A stretch of DNA of 64,000 bases, from positions 1 through 64,000 of the forward strand of contig JAKARV010000001.1 in NCBI GenBank assembly GCA_021819205.1, given 5' to 3'. Within the stretch, counting starts at the first letter, position 1; the number at the start of each line of letters is the position of its first letter. Below, in pieces: positions 40,864 to 49,716 of the stretch. The position numbers and the translations under genes were made by a program. This DNA comes from Actinomycetes bacterium. GTDB taxonomy: Bacteria > Actinomycetota > Acidimicrobiia > Acidimicrobiales > Acidimicrobiaceae. Below the pieces are notes generated by a model. That model had not been told where the DNA came from, searched no databases, and saw only the letters and a program-made list of their open reading frames with translations.

Positions 40864-42015
40864 ATGGATCTGTTCGAGTATCAGGGCAAGGATTTTTTTG
40901 CGCGTTACGGCGTTCCGACTTCGAGCGGCAGCATCGTGCGTAACGCCGCTGATGCCGGAGATGTGGCTGACAGCACGGGCTATCCGGCCGTGGTGAAGGC
41001 TCAAGTCCAGGTTGGCGGCCGTGGCAAGGCTGGCGGCATCAAGCTGGTGGGGAGCCGGGAGGAGGCCGTGCGTGCCGCGGGCGAGATTCTGGGGATGAAC
41101 ATCAAGGGGCACGTGGTTCGGAAGATCTGGATCGAAAGGGCTTCGGATATCGAGCGCGAGTACTACGCGAGCTTCACGCTCGATCGCGGGGAGAAGAAGT
41201 ACCTTCTGATGGTGTCTGCCAAAGGTGGGATGGAGATCGAGGAGGTGGCCGCCAGCGACCCCGGCGCCATCGTCCGCCGGCATCTCGACCCCATCGATGG
41301 GCTGAGCGTGGAAGTGGCTCGCCAGGTTGTCGAGGAGGCGCAACTCGACGAGGTTGCAAGGGAGCCGGCCGCACAGGTCTTAGTAAAGCTGTTTGATGCC
41401 TTCATCCAAGGGGATGCCGATCTGGTAGAGGTAAATCCGCTAATCTTGAGGCCCGATGGATCGATTCACGCCCTTGATGCCAAGGTAACGCTGGACGACA
41501 ACGCCGGTTACCGGCATCCAGAGTGGGAGGCGTACCGTGCCGATATGGAGCTTGACGGCCGAGAGGCGCTCGCTCGGGAGCGCGGGCTCAACTATATCGG
41601 TCTCGACGGTACCGTCGGCATAATCGCCAACGGGGCCGGCCTGGCGATGGCTACCCTCGACGTCGTGAGCCAGGTTGGGGGTTCCGCAGCTAACTTTCTC
41701 GACCTTGGCGGCGGCGCCGGCGCCAGCACGATGGCAAACGCGCTCGAGGTGATCAATACCGACGAGAAGGTCCGGTCGGTACTGGTAAACGTTTTTGGCG
41801 GCATCACCCGCTGTGATGAGGTCGCCAAGGGGATGGTGGAAGCGCTGGGGAAGGTCGAGTTGAAGTTCCCGATGGTGGTGAGGCTTGACGGAACCAACGC
41901 GGCGGAGGGCCGCGCGATTCTGCGAGAGCATGAATCGGAACGGCTTGTCGTCGAAGGGACGATGGTCGGCGCGGCGAAGGTGGCGGTGGAGATGGCCGGA
42001 AAGGAAGCCAAGTGA
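40864..42015 (+). CDS. sucC: Succinyl-CoA ligase (ADP-forming) beta subunit
   Basis: A 383-residue ATP-grasp subunit. MDLFEYQGKDFFARYGVP, VVKAQVQVGGRGKAGGI, the metal/nucleotide site EVNPLIL and GIIANGAGLAMATLD, and LVNVFGGITRCDEVAKG. With SucD it interconverts succinyl-CoA and succinate while phosphorylating ADP or GDP in the TCA cycle. Length is normal. Its stop overlaps sucD by 4 bp (GTGA). Confidence 0.96.
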   Translation: MDLFEYQGKDFFARYGVPTSSGSIVRNAADAGDVADSTGYPAVVKAQVQVGGRGKAGGIKLVGSREEAVRAAGEILGMNIKGHVVRKIWIERASDIEREYYASFTLDRGEKKYLLMVSAKGGMEIEEVAASDPGAIVRRHLDPIDGLSVEVARQVVEEAQLDEVAREPAAQVLVKLFDAFIQGDADLVEVNPLILRPDGSIHALDAKVTLDDNAGYRHPEWEAYRADMELDGREALARERGLNYIGLDGTVGIIANGAGLAMATLDVVSQVGGSAANFLDLGGGAGASTMANALEVINTDEKVRSVLVNVFGGITRCDEVAKGMVEALGKVELKFPMVVRLDGTNAAEGRAILREHESERLVVEGTMVGAAKVAVEMAGKEAK

Positions 42016-42896
42016 GTATATTCGTGGACGAGAACACCAAGGTCATCGTCCAGGGGTTGACCGGACGCCAGGGGCGCTTTCATGGCCTCCGCAACCGCGA
42101 CTACGGCACCCAAGTTGTAGCCGGCGTTACGCCTGGAAAGGGTGGCACCGACATAGAGGGGATTCCGATCTTCGATACGGTCAAGGAGGCGGCGGCGGCA
42201 ACCGGCGCGAACGCCAGTTTCATCTCGGTACCTCCGAAGGCGGCATCGGCTGCGGTCCTCGAGGCGGCGGCGGCGCAGGTTCCCTTCGTCGTCTGCATCA
42301 CCGAGTTCATTCCGGCAAAGGACGAGGCGATGGTTTCGGCGCTGCTGCGGCGGGACTTTCCGGGGACCAGGCTGGTGGGGCCCAACTGTCCGGGAATCAT
42401 TTCACCAGGGAGATGCAACATCGGCATCACCTCCGGGGATATTGCCCTTGCGGGCGGCCCCGTAGGTATCGTCTCGCGGTCGGGGACGCTGACCTACCAG
42501 GCGCTCTACGAACTCTCCCAGCAAGGCGTGGGCCAGACCACCTGCGTGGGGATCGGTGGGGATCCAGTCCCGGGAACCAATTTCATCGACTGCCTTGCAG
42601 CCTTCGAGGCGGATCCGGAGACCAAGGCAGTTTTGATGATCGGCGAGATCGGCGGGGAGGAGGAGGAGAAGGCGGCGGATTTTATCCGCAGCTACGTCTC
42701 CAAGCCGGTGGTGGCGTACGTCGCCGGGGTCACCGCTCCTCCGGGCAGAAAGATGGGGCACGCCGGGGCGATCGTATCCGGGTCTCATGGAACCGCCAAG
42801 GGGAAGATGGATGCCCTCCGGGCCGCCGGTGCCGTAGTGGCAAAGAATCCCACTGAGGCTGGGGAGTTGATGGTCGACCTTGTGGCCCATCTATAA
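42012..42896 (+). CDS. sucD: Succinyl-CoA ligase alpha subunit
   Basis: A 294-residue subunit that binds CoA and carries the phosphohistidine. [20 protein letters not shown] is the N-terminal CoA domain, [12 protein letters not shown] the central block, [10 protein letters not shown], and [13 protein letters not shown] contains the active-site histidine (GHAGA). GTG 42012 overlaps the sucC stop. Forms a heterodimer or heterotetramer with SucC. Confidence 0.96.
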   Translation: MSIFVDENTKVIVQGLTGRQGRFHGLRNRDYGTQVVAGVTPGKGGTDIEGIPIFDTVKEAAAATGANASFISVPPKAASAAVLEAAAAQVPFVVCITEFIPAKDEAMVSALLRRDFPGTRLVGPNCPGIISPGRCNIGITSGDIALAGGPVGIVSRSGTLTYQALYELSQQGVGQTTCVGIGGDPVPGTNFIDCLAAFEADPETKAVLMIGEIGGEEEEKAADFIRSYVSKPVVAYVAGVTAPPGRKMGHAGAIVSGSHGTAKGKMDALRAAGAVVAKNPTEAGELMVDLVAHL

Positions 42897-42920
42897 CCGT
42901 CGGCAAAGTATCCTGTTTGG

Positions 42921-43550
42921 GTGAGAGTTGCAGTACTTGTCTCCGGCGTCGGGTCGATCCTCGAGGCGATTTGGGGAAGCGGCCTACAGGTTGGATTGGT
43001 TTTGGCCGATCGCCCCTGCCGCGGGTTGGAGATCGCAAAGGCCCGGGGGGTTCAAGTCGCACTCGTGGATCGCCGGGAGTTTGCTGGTGAGGATGGCGAA
43101 AAGTTCGACCGGGATGCGTTCAGCGACGCGGTCTCGGACCGCCTCCTTGAGTCCGGCGTCGGGGTAGTCGCCCTCGCCGGTTTCGGCACCGTTCTTGTTG
43201 GCCGCATCCATGGAGAGTTCGGCGGCAGGATGGTGAATACGCACCCTTCGCTTCTCCCGAGCTTTCCGGGATGGCACTCAGTTTCACAGGCGCTGGAGGC
43301 GGGCGTCCACGTCACCGGCACCACCGCGCACGTGGTGGTGCCCGAGGTGGATGCCGGGCCGATCCTCGCCCAGGTGCCGGTAAGGGTCCGTTTCGGGGAC
43401 ACTGTGGAGAGTTTGCATGAGCGGATCAAGATCGCGGAGCGCCAACTTTTCCCGCAGGTGCTTGCCTCGGCCATCGCTTGCGTCGGCTTGGGCGGAGAGT
43501 GGTGGCGAAGCGAGAAGTTTTGGAGTTTGATGCAGGAGGTGCAGGGTTGA
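42921..43550 (+). CDS. purN: Phosphoribosylglycinamide formyltransferase
   Basis: A 209-residue folate-dependent GAR transformylase of purine synthesis. RVAVLVSGVGSILEAI is the phosphate-binding start, MVNTHPSLLPSFPG has the catalytic Asn and His, and HVTGTTAHVVVPEVDAGPIL holds the catalytic Asp. It uses 10-formyltetrahydrofolate, which FolD further down can supply. GTG 42921; it overlaps purH by 4 bases (TTGA). Confidence 0.93.
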   Translation: MRVAVLVSGVGSILEAIWGSGLQVGLVLADRPCRGLEIAKARGVQVALVDRREFAGEDGEKFDRDAFSDAVSDRLLESGVGVVALAGFGTVLVGRIHGEFGGRMVNTHPSLLPSFPGWHSVSQALEAGVHVTGTTAHVVVPEVDAGPILAQVPVRVRFGDTVESLHERIKIAERQLFPQVLASAIACVGLGGEWWRSEKFWSLMQEVQG

Positions 43551-45022
43551 GGGCGCTGATCTCGCTCTATGACAAGACGGGGCTTCGGGAGCTGGCAGAC
43601 GGGTTGCGCGCCGGCGGGTACGAACTGGTGGCCAGTGGTGGAACTTCCAGGGAGCTGACGGCATTCGGTATACCGCACTTGGCGGTTGAGGATCTGACCG
43701 GGTATCCGCAGCTCTTCGGAGGCAGGGTCAAGACCCTCCATCCGGCGGTTCACGGCCCAATCCTCGCGAGGCGCAATGTTGCGGAGGATATGGAGCAGCT
43801 CTCCGAGAGGGGCTGGGAGCCGATCGACGTCGTGGTAGTGAACCTCTACCCGTTCTCGAGCGACCCGGGCGTCGAGCTGATCGACATTGGGGGACCGGCC
43901 ATGGTCCGAGCGGCGGCCAAAAACTTCCAGTCGGTGGCGGTGGTCGTGGATCCGGCTGACTATCCAGCGCTGCTGGAGCGGATACCAGCTGGAATCGACG
44001 TTGACTTCCGCCGGTACCTGGCCGCCCGGGCTTTTGCCTACGTCAGCGCTTACGACCGAGAGGTCGCGGGTTTTCTTAATGGTGGCGGCAACCCCATTCC
44101 GCCCCAGGAACTGGTGGCGCAGCTTCGCTACGGCGAGAATCCACACCAGGAGGGGTACCTTTACCGGCCAGCTGGTGAGCCGCCTTCCGGGTGGGCCGCG
44201 GCCTCGTGGCAGGGCGCGGAGCCGCCGTCGTATCTGAACATCTTTGACGCCGATGGAGCAATGTCCCTGCTGGAGACGGTGGGCTCCGAGCCGGCAGCGG
44301 TGATCGTCAAGCACGGTGGCCCCTGTGGGGTTGCCGTTGCCGACGATATCGTTACCGCCTACGAGCGCGCTTTCGATGGCGACCCGCTCTCCGCTTTTGG
44401 CGGCGTGGTGGCGCTGAATCGGCCGCTCGATACCGAGCTGGCCGAGGCGATTCTTGCGCGCCCCAAGGCGGATGTCATCGTGGTACCCGGTTTTTCCGAA
44501 GAGGCGTTGCAGCGAGTCTTGGCGAAGCGGAAGCGTTCCCGGATTGCAGTCTTTACTCCGGTTCAGCGGAAGCTTTCGGTACGGTCGGTGGCCGGTGGCC
44601 TGCTAATACAGGGTCCCGACCAGATCGAGGACGCCGCAACCTTCCAACTGATGACGTCGCGGCGGCCAACGGAGGCGGAGCTTCAGGACGCCTGGCTAGC
44701 GGTCGCGGTCGTAAGGGCGAGTGCGTCGAACGCGGTGGTAATCGTGAAAGGCCGAGAGGCGGTAGGAGTTGGGCAGGGACAACCTTCGCGGGTCGACGCT
44801 GCCCGGATCGCGGTGGAGAAGGGTGGCCCGAGGGTGGTTGGCGCAGCCGCAGCGTCCGATGCCTTTTTCCCCTTCCCGGACGGTCTGCTCGCGCTGGCGG
44901 ACGCGGGCGTAACCACGGTGGTTGCGCCATCCGGTTCCATCCGCGACGCAGAGATCGTAAAGGTTGCGGAGGAGGCGGGGATCAGTCTTCTTTTCTCGCC
45001 GCGGCGCCACTTCAGGCATTGA
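43547..45022 (+). CDS. purH: Bifunctional AICAR formyltransferase / IMP cyclohydrolase
   Basis: A 491-residue enzyme for the last two steps of IMP synthesis. The N-terminal methylglyoxal-synthase-like cyclohydrolase domain has LISLYDKTGLRELADGL and GGRVKTLHPAVHGPIL; the C-terminal transformylase has LRYGENPHQEG, IVKHGGPCGVAV and LSAFGGVVALNRP. It starts at TTG 43547, where AGGAGGT sits 6 bases upstream inside purN; the ATG-type frame start upstream overlaps purN and is rejected. It is on the short side of the usual 510-530. Confidence 0.95.
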   Translation: MRALISLYDKTGLRELADGLRAGGYELVASGGTSRELTAFGIPHLAVEDLTGYPQLFGGRVKTLHPAVHGPILARRNVAEDMEQLSERGWEPIDVVVVNLYPFSSDPGVELIDIGGPAMVRAAAKNFQSVAVVVDPADYPALLERIPAGIDVDFRRYLAARAFAYVSAYDREVAGFLNGGGNPIPPQELVAQLRYGENPHQEGYLYRPAGEPPSGWAAASWQGAEPPSYLNIFDADGAMSLLETVGSEPAAVIVKHGGPCGVAVADDIVTAYERAFDGDPLSAFGGVVALNRPLDTELAEAILARPKADVIVVPGFSEEALQRVLAKRKRSRIAVFTPVQRKLSVRSVAGGLLIQGPDQIEDAATFQLMTSRRPTEAELQDAWLAVAVVRASASNAVVIVKGREAVGVGQGQPSRVDAARIAVEKGGPRVVGAAAASDAFFPFPDGLLALADAGVTTVVAPSGSIRDAEIVKVAEEAGISLLFSPRRHFRH

Positions 45023-45029
45023 GGGTCCG

Positions 45030-45893
45030 ATGGAAGCCGAACTTCTTGACGGAAATTTGATCGCTTCGCGAATCAAGGAACAGGTCCGGGAACGCGCCTT
45101 GCACTTGCGGAGCCGCGGCGCCACTGTAGGGCTGGGGACCATTTTGGTCGGCGACGATGGGCCCAGCGCGCGCTACGTGGAGATGAAGCGGGCGGACTGT
45201 GCAGAGGTGGGAATCGAGTCCTTCCATACCCATCTTCCCGCCTCTGCAAGCGAGCAGGAGCTTGCGGATCTGGTCCAGTCTTATAACGCTGACTCGCGGA
45301 TCCACTCCTATCTGGTGCAGTTGCCACTTCCGCCTGGCCACGATGAGGATGGCATACTTACCCTGGTAAAGCCCGAGAAGGACGTCGATGGACTCCACCC
45401 GATGAACCTTGGGTACCTCGCCATGTCCCGTCCGCGAGTGCTGCCGTGCACTCCGGCGGGGATCGTCGAACTGCTCAGGGCCTACGGCATCGGCTTTGAT
45501 GGGAAGCACGTCGTGATCCTGGGGCGCGGACTAACCATTGGGAGGCCGCTCGCGCTTCTTCTCGCCCTGAATCGGCCGGGGTTGAACGCCGCCGTTACCG
45601 TAGTTCACTCGCGTACTCGCGACTTGGCTGCGATAGTAAAGTCCGCCGATATCGTGATCTCGGCTACCGGGGCGCCGGGGATCGTAACCGCCTCGATGGT
45701 CAAGCGGGGAGCGGTGGTGGTCGGTGCCGGAACTTCCTTTGCTGGCCGCAAACTCCTCTCCGACCTAGCCGACGACGTGGCCGAGGTCGCGAGCTGGGTG
45801 ACGCCTCGCATCGGTGGCGTGGGCCCGATGACCAGGGCGATGTTGTTGTTGAACGCGGTCATGGCCGCCGAGGCGGTGGCCGGTGCCGGGTGA
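45030..45893 (+). CDS. folD: Methylenetetrahydrofolate dehydrogenase / methenyltetrahydrofolate cyclohydrolase
   Basis: A 287-residue FolD that oxidises 5,10-methylene-THF with NADP and hydrolyses the methenyl form to 10-formyl-THF. Lysine of the active site in ARYVEMKRADCAEVGI, the block YLVQLPLPPGHDEDGIL, PEKDVDGLHPMNLGYL, LPCTPAGIVELL, GRGLTIGRPLALLL, and GGVGPMTRAMLL are all present. Starts 7 bases after purH with a GAGG ribosome site; it overlaps the next gene by 11 bp. Confidence 0.95.
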   Translation: MEAELLDGNLIASRIKEQVRERALHLRSRGATVGLGTILVGDDGPSARYVEMKRADCAEVGIESFHTHLPASASEQELADLVQSYNADSRIHSYLVQLPLPPGHDEDGILTLVKPEKDVDGLHPMNLGYLAMSRPRVLPCTPAGIVELLRAYGIGFDGKHVVILGRGLTIGRPLALLLALNRPGLNAAVTVVHSRTRDLAAIVKSADIVISATGAPGIVTASMVKRGAVVVGAGTSFAGRKLLSDLADDVAEVASWVTPRIGGVGPMTRAMLLLNAVMAAEAVAGAG

Positions 45894-46722
45894 GAATGCA
45901 CCGGTGCTTTCGGTGGAGATCTGGCCATCCCGCACCAACGAGCAGTCGGAGCGGTTGGAGCTGCTGCTAAAGGTGCTCAAGGACGCGCCGATTGACTTCG
46001 TTTCGGTCACCTACGGAGCCTTGGGCTCCGACCGTCCCCGTACGTTGGCGCTAGCTGAGAGGTTGGCGAGCGAGGGCTTCCGAGTGGTCGCGCATCTGGC
46101 ATGCCTTGCACACACCGTGGCGGAACTCCGTAGCTTGATCCAGAGGTACATCGACTTGGGAGTGGCCGGGATCCTTGCGCTTCGCGGCGATACCCCGCTA
46201 GAGGGATCCGAGATCTCCGCCGGAGATCTTCCCCACGCCGTAGACCTGGTGCGCCTCGTCAAGGAGGTCGAGCCGGAGATGCCGGTGGCGGTCGCTCTCC
46301 ACCCGGCGGGCCATCCGGACGCACCCAGCAGGGAGCTGGACCTTTCCTATAGCGCCAAGAAGCTTGCCCTCGCCGACTTTGGCATCACCCAGTTCTTTGT
46401 TGAGGGGGAAGAGTACCGTTCGATGATTGCCGGTCTCGCCGGATTGGGCGTGGTGAAGCCGGTGTCCGCCGGGATCATCGTGCCCGCGTCGGGACGGCAG
46501 CTGGCCAGGATGAGCGAGATGGCGGGGGTCACCCTTCCCAAAAAGCTTTTTGCCGAGTACGTCGCCGCCGGCTCCGATCGAGCGAGTCTCCGGGTCGTGG
46601 GGGAGCGCTTTGCCTTCTCGCTCGCCGAGGAGTCGCTTGCCGCCGGTGCCAGTGGCGTCCACCTCTTCTCCATGAACTCGCCGGATGCCGCGCGAGCCTT
46701 CATCGCCCGCTTTGCCGGGTAG
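45883..46722 (+). CDS. Methylenetetrahydrofolate reductase (MetF-like)
   Basis: A 279-residue FAD-dependent TIM-barrel enzyme reducing 5,10-methylene-THF to 5-methyl-THF. VLSVEIWPSRTNEQ holds the catalytic glutamate, then DFVSVTYGALGSDR, VVAHLACLAHT, GILALRGDTP, KLALADFGITQFF and the C-terminal GVHLFSMNS. GTG 45883 starts inside folD. The N-terminus has VEIWPS where E. coli MetF has VSFEFFP. Last gene of the purN-purH-folD-metF unit. Confidence 0.88.
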   Translation: MPGENAPVLSVEIWPSRTNEQSERLELLLKVLKDAPIDFVSVTYGALGSDRPRTLALAERLASEGFRVVAHLACLAHTVAELRSLIQRYIDLGVAGILALRGDTPLEGSEISAGDLPHAVDLVRLVKEVEPEMPVAVALHPAGHPDAPSRELDLSYSAKKLALADFGITQFFVEGEEYRSMIAGLAGLGVVKPVSAGIIVPASGRQLARMSEMAGVTLPKKLFAEYVAAGSDRASLRVVGERFAFSLAEESLAAGASGVHLFSMNSPDAARAFIARFAG

Positions 46723-46840
46723 GTCGTACACCTATTGTTAACCGAGTGGCTACCGGAATGTTGGCCGCGTTTCACTGCCCCGCCAGTGTCTCCGTCAAGG
46801 ATATTGGTGTTGCATAAAGCGACTCAACGAAAGGAAACTG

Positions 46841-48274
46841 GTGGGCGACAATCGCGATTCGGTTACGGAGGCGTTGGACAACGCGCCGTTAAGCCGGTTC
46901 CACACCCGTTCTATCTTCACTGCGGGAATGGGATTTTTTACTGATGCTTACGACCTTTTCATAATCGGTACAGCCACCGTGCTGATCGCTAAGCAGTGGG
47001 GTCTTACCAGCGCTGAGACTGGGCTTGTAAACTCCATCACCCTGCTCTCGGCCTTTTTGGGTGCGATCGTCTTTGGCAGGTTGGCTGACCGCATCGGCCG
47101 GAAGAAGACATACGGCCTCGAAGCCGCGCTGATGGTCGTTGGTGCCGTGCTTTCGGCTTTTGCCCCCTCGCTGATCTGGCTTCTCGTCTTCCGCTTCATC
47201 CTTGGAATCGGGGTTGGCGGAGACTACCCGATGTCGGCGGTACTGATGGGCGAGTACTCCAACATCAAGTCGCGGGGAAAGCTCGTCGGGCTCGTCTTTG
47301 CGATGCAAGCCCTCGGGACGGTGGCCGGATACGTGGTGGCGCTTGCTTTGCTTTCGGCCAACGTCAACCCGGATATAGCATGGCGGCTGATGCTCGGCCT
47401 GGGGGCAGTTCCGGCTGGCGCAGTCATCTACCTTCGGCGCAAGATGCCCGAGTCCCCGCGCTATCGGGCACAGGTTGAAGGGAACGCCGACCTGGCAGCG
47501 AAGGAGCTTGCCGTCTACTCCGGTGGCGTGATCAAGGTTCAGCAGCCGGCGGGATCAAAGATAAGGCTTTCCTTGGGCCAGTTCCTGTCGAACCCCAAGT
47601 ACCTGCTCTACCTGCTTGGTACCGCTGGTTCGTGGTTCGTCTTCGACTACGCCTACTACGGCAACTCGGTGTCGGCGCCGTTGATTGTGAAGAGCGTCCT
47701 CGGTTCATCCGGTGCGCACGTTCTCACTGAGGCGATCGCGCTCCAGCTGATCGTGTTCACGGTTGCCGCGGTTCCTGGGTACTACCTCGCCGCCAACTTC
47801 ATGGACCGGATCGGGCACAAGCGGCTCCAGCTCATCGGCTTCTTCTTCATGGGCTTGGCGTTCCTGCTCATCGGGGTGATTCCAAACGTAACCACCGAGG
47901 TGCTTCCGTTCCTGATGCTCTTTGGAGTCAGCTACTTCTTTGCCGAGTTCGGGCCGAATGAGACCACCTTTGTCCTCTCTGGTGAGGTATACCCGACCAG
48001 CGCGCGAAGCACCGGCCATGGCCTCTCGGCGGGCATCGCCAAGTTCGGCGCCTTCCTTGGGGTGTTTCTCTTCCCAGTAATCAAGAAGGACTTCGGAGTG
48101 GCGGGAGCGCTGGAGTTCTCCTTCTTCATGGCGGTGATCGGCATCCTGTTGACGTTGGTTCTTCCGGAGCCGGCGGGCAAGTCTCTTGACGAGGTTTCGG
48201 GGGAGCGCGACATCGCTTCGCACGCCGAAGACATCGTTCGCAAGGCGGCCGAGAAGCTTACGCCGCAGGACTAG
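46841..48274 (+). CDS. MFS transporter, phosphate:H+ symporter (PHS) type
   Basis: A 477-residue major facilitator with 12 hydrophobic helices. AGMGFFTDAYDLFIIG near residue 26 is the first-helix signature of the PHS family (Pho84-like), FGRLADRIGRKKTYGLE the loop 2-3 motif, and GIGVGGDYPMSAVLMGEY the fourth-helix motif; LSGEVYPTSARSTGHGLSAG is late. Inorganic phosphate is the substrate by family; other organic anions are not excluded. GTG 46841 has AAAGGA upstream. A clear terminator follows. Confidence 0.85.
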   Translation: MGDNRDSVTEALDNAPLSRFHTRSIFTAGMGFFTDAYDLFIIGTATVLIAKQWGLTSAETGLVNSITLLSAFLGAIVFGRLADRIGRKKTYGLEAALMVVGAVLSAFAPSLIWLLVFRFILGIGVGGDYPMSAVLMGEYSNIKSRGKLVGLVFAMQALGTVAGYVVALALLSANVNPDIAWRLMLGLGAVPAGAVIYLRRKMPESPRYRAQVEGNADLAAKELAVYSGGVIKVQQPAGSKIRLSLGQFLSNPKYLLYLLGTAGSWFVFDYAYYGNSVSAPLIVKSVLGSSGAHVLTEAIALQLIVFTVAAVPGYYLAANFMDRIGHKRLQLIGFFFMGLAFLLIGVIPNVTTEVLPFLMLFGVSYFFAEFGPNETTFVLSGEVYPTSARSTGHGLSAGIAKFGAFLGVFLFPVIKKDFGVAGALEFSFFMAVIGILLTLVLPEPAGKSLDEVSGERDIASHAEDIVRKAAEKLTPQD

Positions 48275-48292
48275 CGGCGATCTAGTGGGGAA

Positions 48293-48324
48293 GGGGACGC
48301 CTCGGCGTCCCCTTCTTGCTTTTT
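48293..48324 (+). terminator. Rho-independent terminator after the MFS gene
   Basis: A perfect 8-bp stem GGGGACGC / GCGTCCCC around a CTCG loop, followed by the T-rich run TTCTTGCTTTTT. It begins 19 bases after the MFS stop codon, so it most likely ends that transcript. Confidence 0.85.
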
Positions 48325-48388
48325 CGGGCCTGGAGTCTGACGGCAGCCAGCGAGTGCGGCGCGCAAGCACATCGAAAAATCCCCCGCC

Positions 48389-49024
48389 GTGAATTCCTGG
48401 TGGTTTAAGGTTATATATGTGGCAGATGATGCCGATACGGTGAGCATGCACCACGACCAGGCGGCAACCACCGATTTTGTTGACAGCCAGCGCTACTCGT
48501 TTTGGGATACCCTGGAGCGTGTCGCTTCGCTCGTTGCCGACAACTCGGTGGCCTCCCGACCGAAGTTGGTTGAGTTCTCCGGGCAGGCAGATCCTGGCGA
48601 CCGGTTCAGGGTCGACAGGTCGGTTGAGAGTTCGAAAGATCTTGCGCCTGGCGAGGATCCTGCCGCAGCACCCCCGGAAGAGGCGCATCCCGAGCCCGTG
48701 CCCGAGGCACGGGTGGAGTTGCCGATGAGGGTGTATGGCCAGATTCGCACCTTGCTTGCCGATGTTGATGAGCTGGGGAACGCGACAGCTCCGGCTGAAG
48801 TCCCCACTTCCGCCGAGGCTCGTTCTCCTGATAATCCTGCGGAGACGGAGTTCGACCCGGAGGCTGGGTCGGAGTTCTTGGCCTCCTTGGAGCGAAAGAA
48901 CCGCACCTTCGACAAGACCGGGGAGATCGACGTCGATCTGGACCGGGTTGCGTCCAAGCTCGACTGGAGCCGCGGAGACGATGATGTGGTGGTGAAACGG
49001 CGGAGGGGGAGGAAGCGCAAGTAG
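48389..49024 (+). CDS. Hypothetical acidic protein with basic C-terminal tail
   Basis: A 211-residue protein that I cannot assign to a family. The middle is low-complexity, rich in Pro, Ala, Glu and Asp (GEDPAAAPPEEAHPEPVPEA), and the last residues are strongly basic (VVVKRRRGRKRK), so it may be a disordered protein that binds nucleic acid or a charged partner. No membrane segment. The start is uncertain: GTG 48389 is the longest form, while GTG 48440 or ATG 48446 would skip a TATATAT stretch at about 48411-48417 that could itself be a promoter -10. Confidence 0.5.
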   Translation: MNSWWFKVIYVADDADTVSMHHDQAATTDFVDSQRYSFWDTLERVASLVADNSVASRPKLVEFSGQADPGDRFRVDRSVESSKDLAPGEDPAAAPPEEAHPEPVPEARVELPMRVYGQIRTLLADVDELGNATAPAEVPTSAEARSPDNPAETEFDPEAGSEFLASLERKNRTFDKTGEIDVDLDRVASKLDWSRGDDDVVVKRRRGRKRK

Positions 49025-49158
49025 CGCAGGCGCGTTGCGTCTCCGATGTTTTGGATACTTCAGCGGGGTTCACTGGCGTTGCTTTGCCGACGCCGTCGCG
49101 TGCATAGAGGAGACGCACCGGCCGGACCTAAATGCCGCTGTGCGAATTCGACCGTTGG

Positions 49159-49716
49159 TCAGACGGTGTTCATGAAAGCCAGTATCCGCTTGGCGATCTC
49201 CTCGGGAGGCAGGTCGTCGGCGTCGACGGTTTTCCAGGCGATCTCCTGGTAAAGTTTTGCCCTGCGCGCTTGCAGCTTGGAGATGGTTGAAGGCAAATCG
49301 GCGGAGAACAGCGGGCGGTACCCAACGTTTTGGGCGCGATCGTCCTCCATCCGTTTCAACAGCGTCGAAAGCCGGCAACGGAGATAGACGACGCTGGTCG
49401 TCGCGGCGAGCAGCGTCCGCTCCGGCTCGCGGTCGACGGCGCTTGCGGCGATGCTCGCGACTAGCGGGCACGGGTGTTTGAGGGTCTGGAACAGTACGCA
49501 CCGCTCCTCTCGGTGAAGGCGCGCTATGCCACTTTCGGCGGCTAGTTGCCGGGCGGTTTGTCCCGTGCTGGCTAGCAGCATCTCGTCGTTGTCCAGATAT
49601 GGCCATCCGGTGATCTCCGCCAGTCTCTTGCCGACCGTCGATTTTCCCGCGCCCATGGGACCAGCGAGCAGGATCCTCGAGGGACTTCCGAACCGTGAGT
49701 CGCGGAACCGGTTCAC
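49159..49716 (-). CDS. Shikimate kinase-like P-loop kinase
   Basis: A 185-residue P-loop kinase. The Walker A is ILLAGPMGAGKSTVGKRLA, followed by YLDNDEML (the DxD metal/substrate pair of shikimate kinases), a substrate-type arginine region GIARLHREE, and NVGYRPLF matching the RPLL lid motif. Shikimate kinase phosphorylates shikimate for aromatic synthesis, but here the gene is the last of an ABC uptake operon, and its GTG start at 49716 overlaps the cyclase gene stop. It could act on an imported compound; gluconate-type kinases share the fold. Family fairly sure, substrate unknown. Confidence 0.7.
   Translation of the reverse strand: MNRFRDSRFGSPSRILLAGPMGAGKSTVGKRLAEITGWPYLDNDEMLLASTGQTARQLAAESGIARLHREERCVLFQTLKHPCPLVASIAASAVDREPERTLLAATTSVVYLRCRLSTLLKRMEDDRAQNVGYRPLFSADLPSTISKLQARRAKLYQEIAWKTVDADDLPPEEIAKRILAFMNTV

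Noticed and set aside
43052-44314. 420-codon open frame antisense to purN/purH
   Set aside because: Opposite two clear enzyme genes; no recognisable domain or ribosome site.
45883-46840. Riboswitch (SAM or B12) before the MetF-like or MFS genes
   Set aside because: The MetF-like gene starts inside folD, leaving no leader, and the 118-bp gap before the MFS gene shows no conserved riboswitch core that I can recognise.
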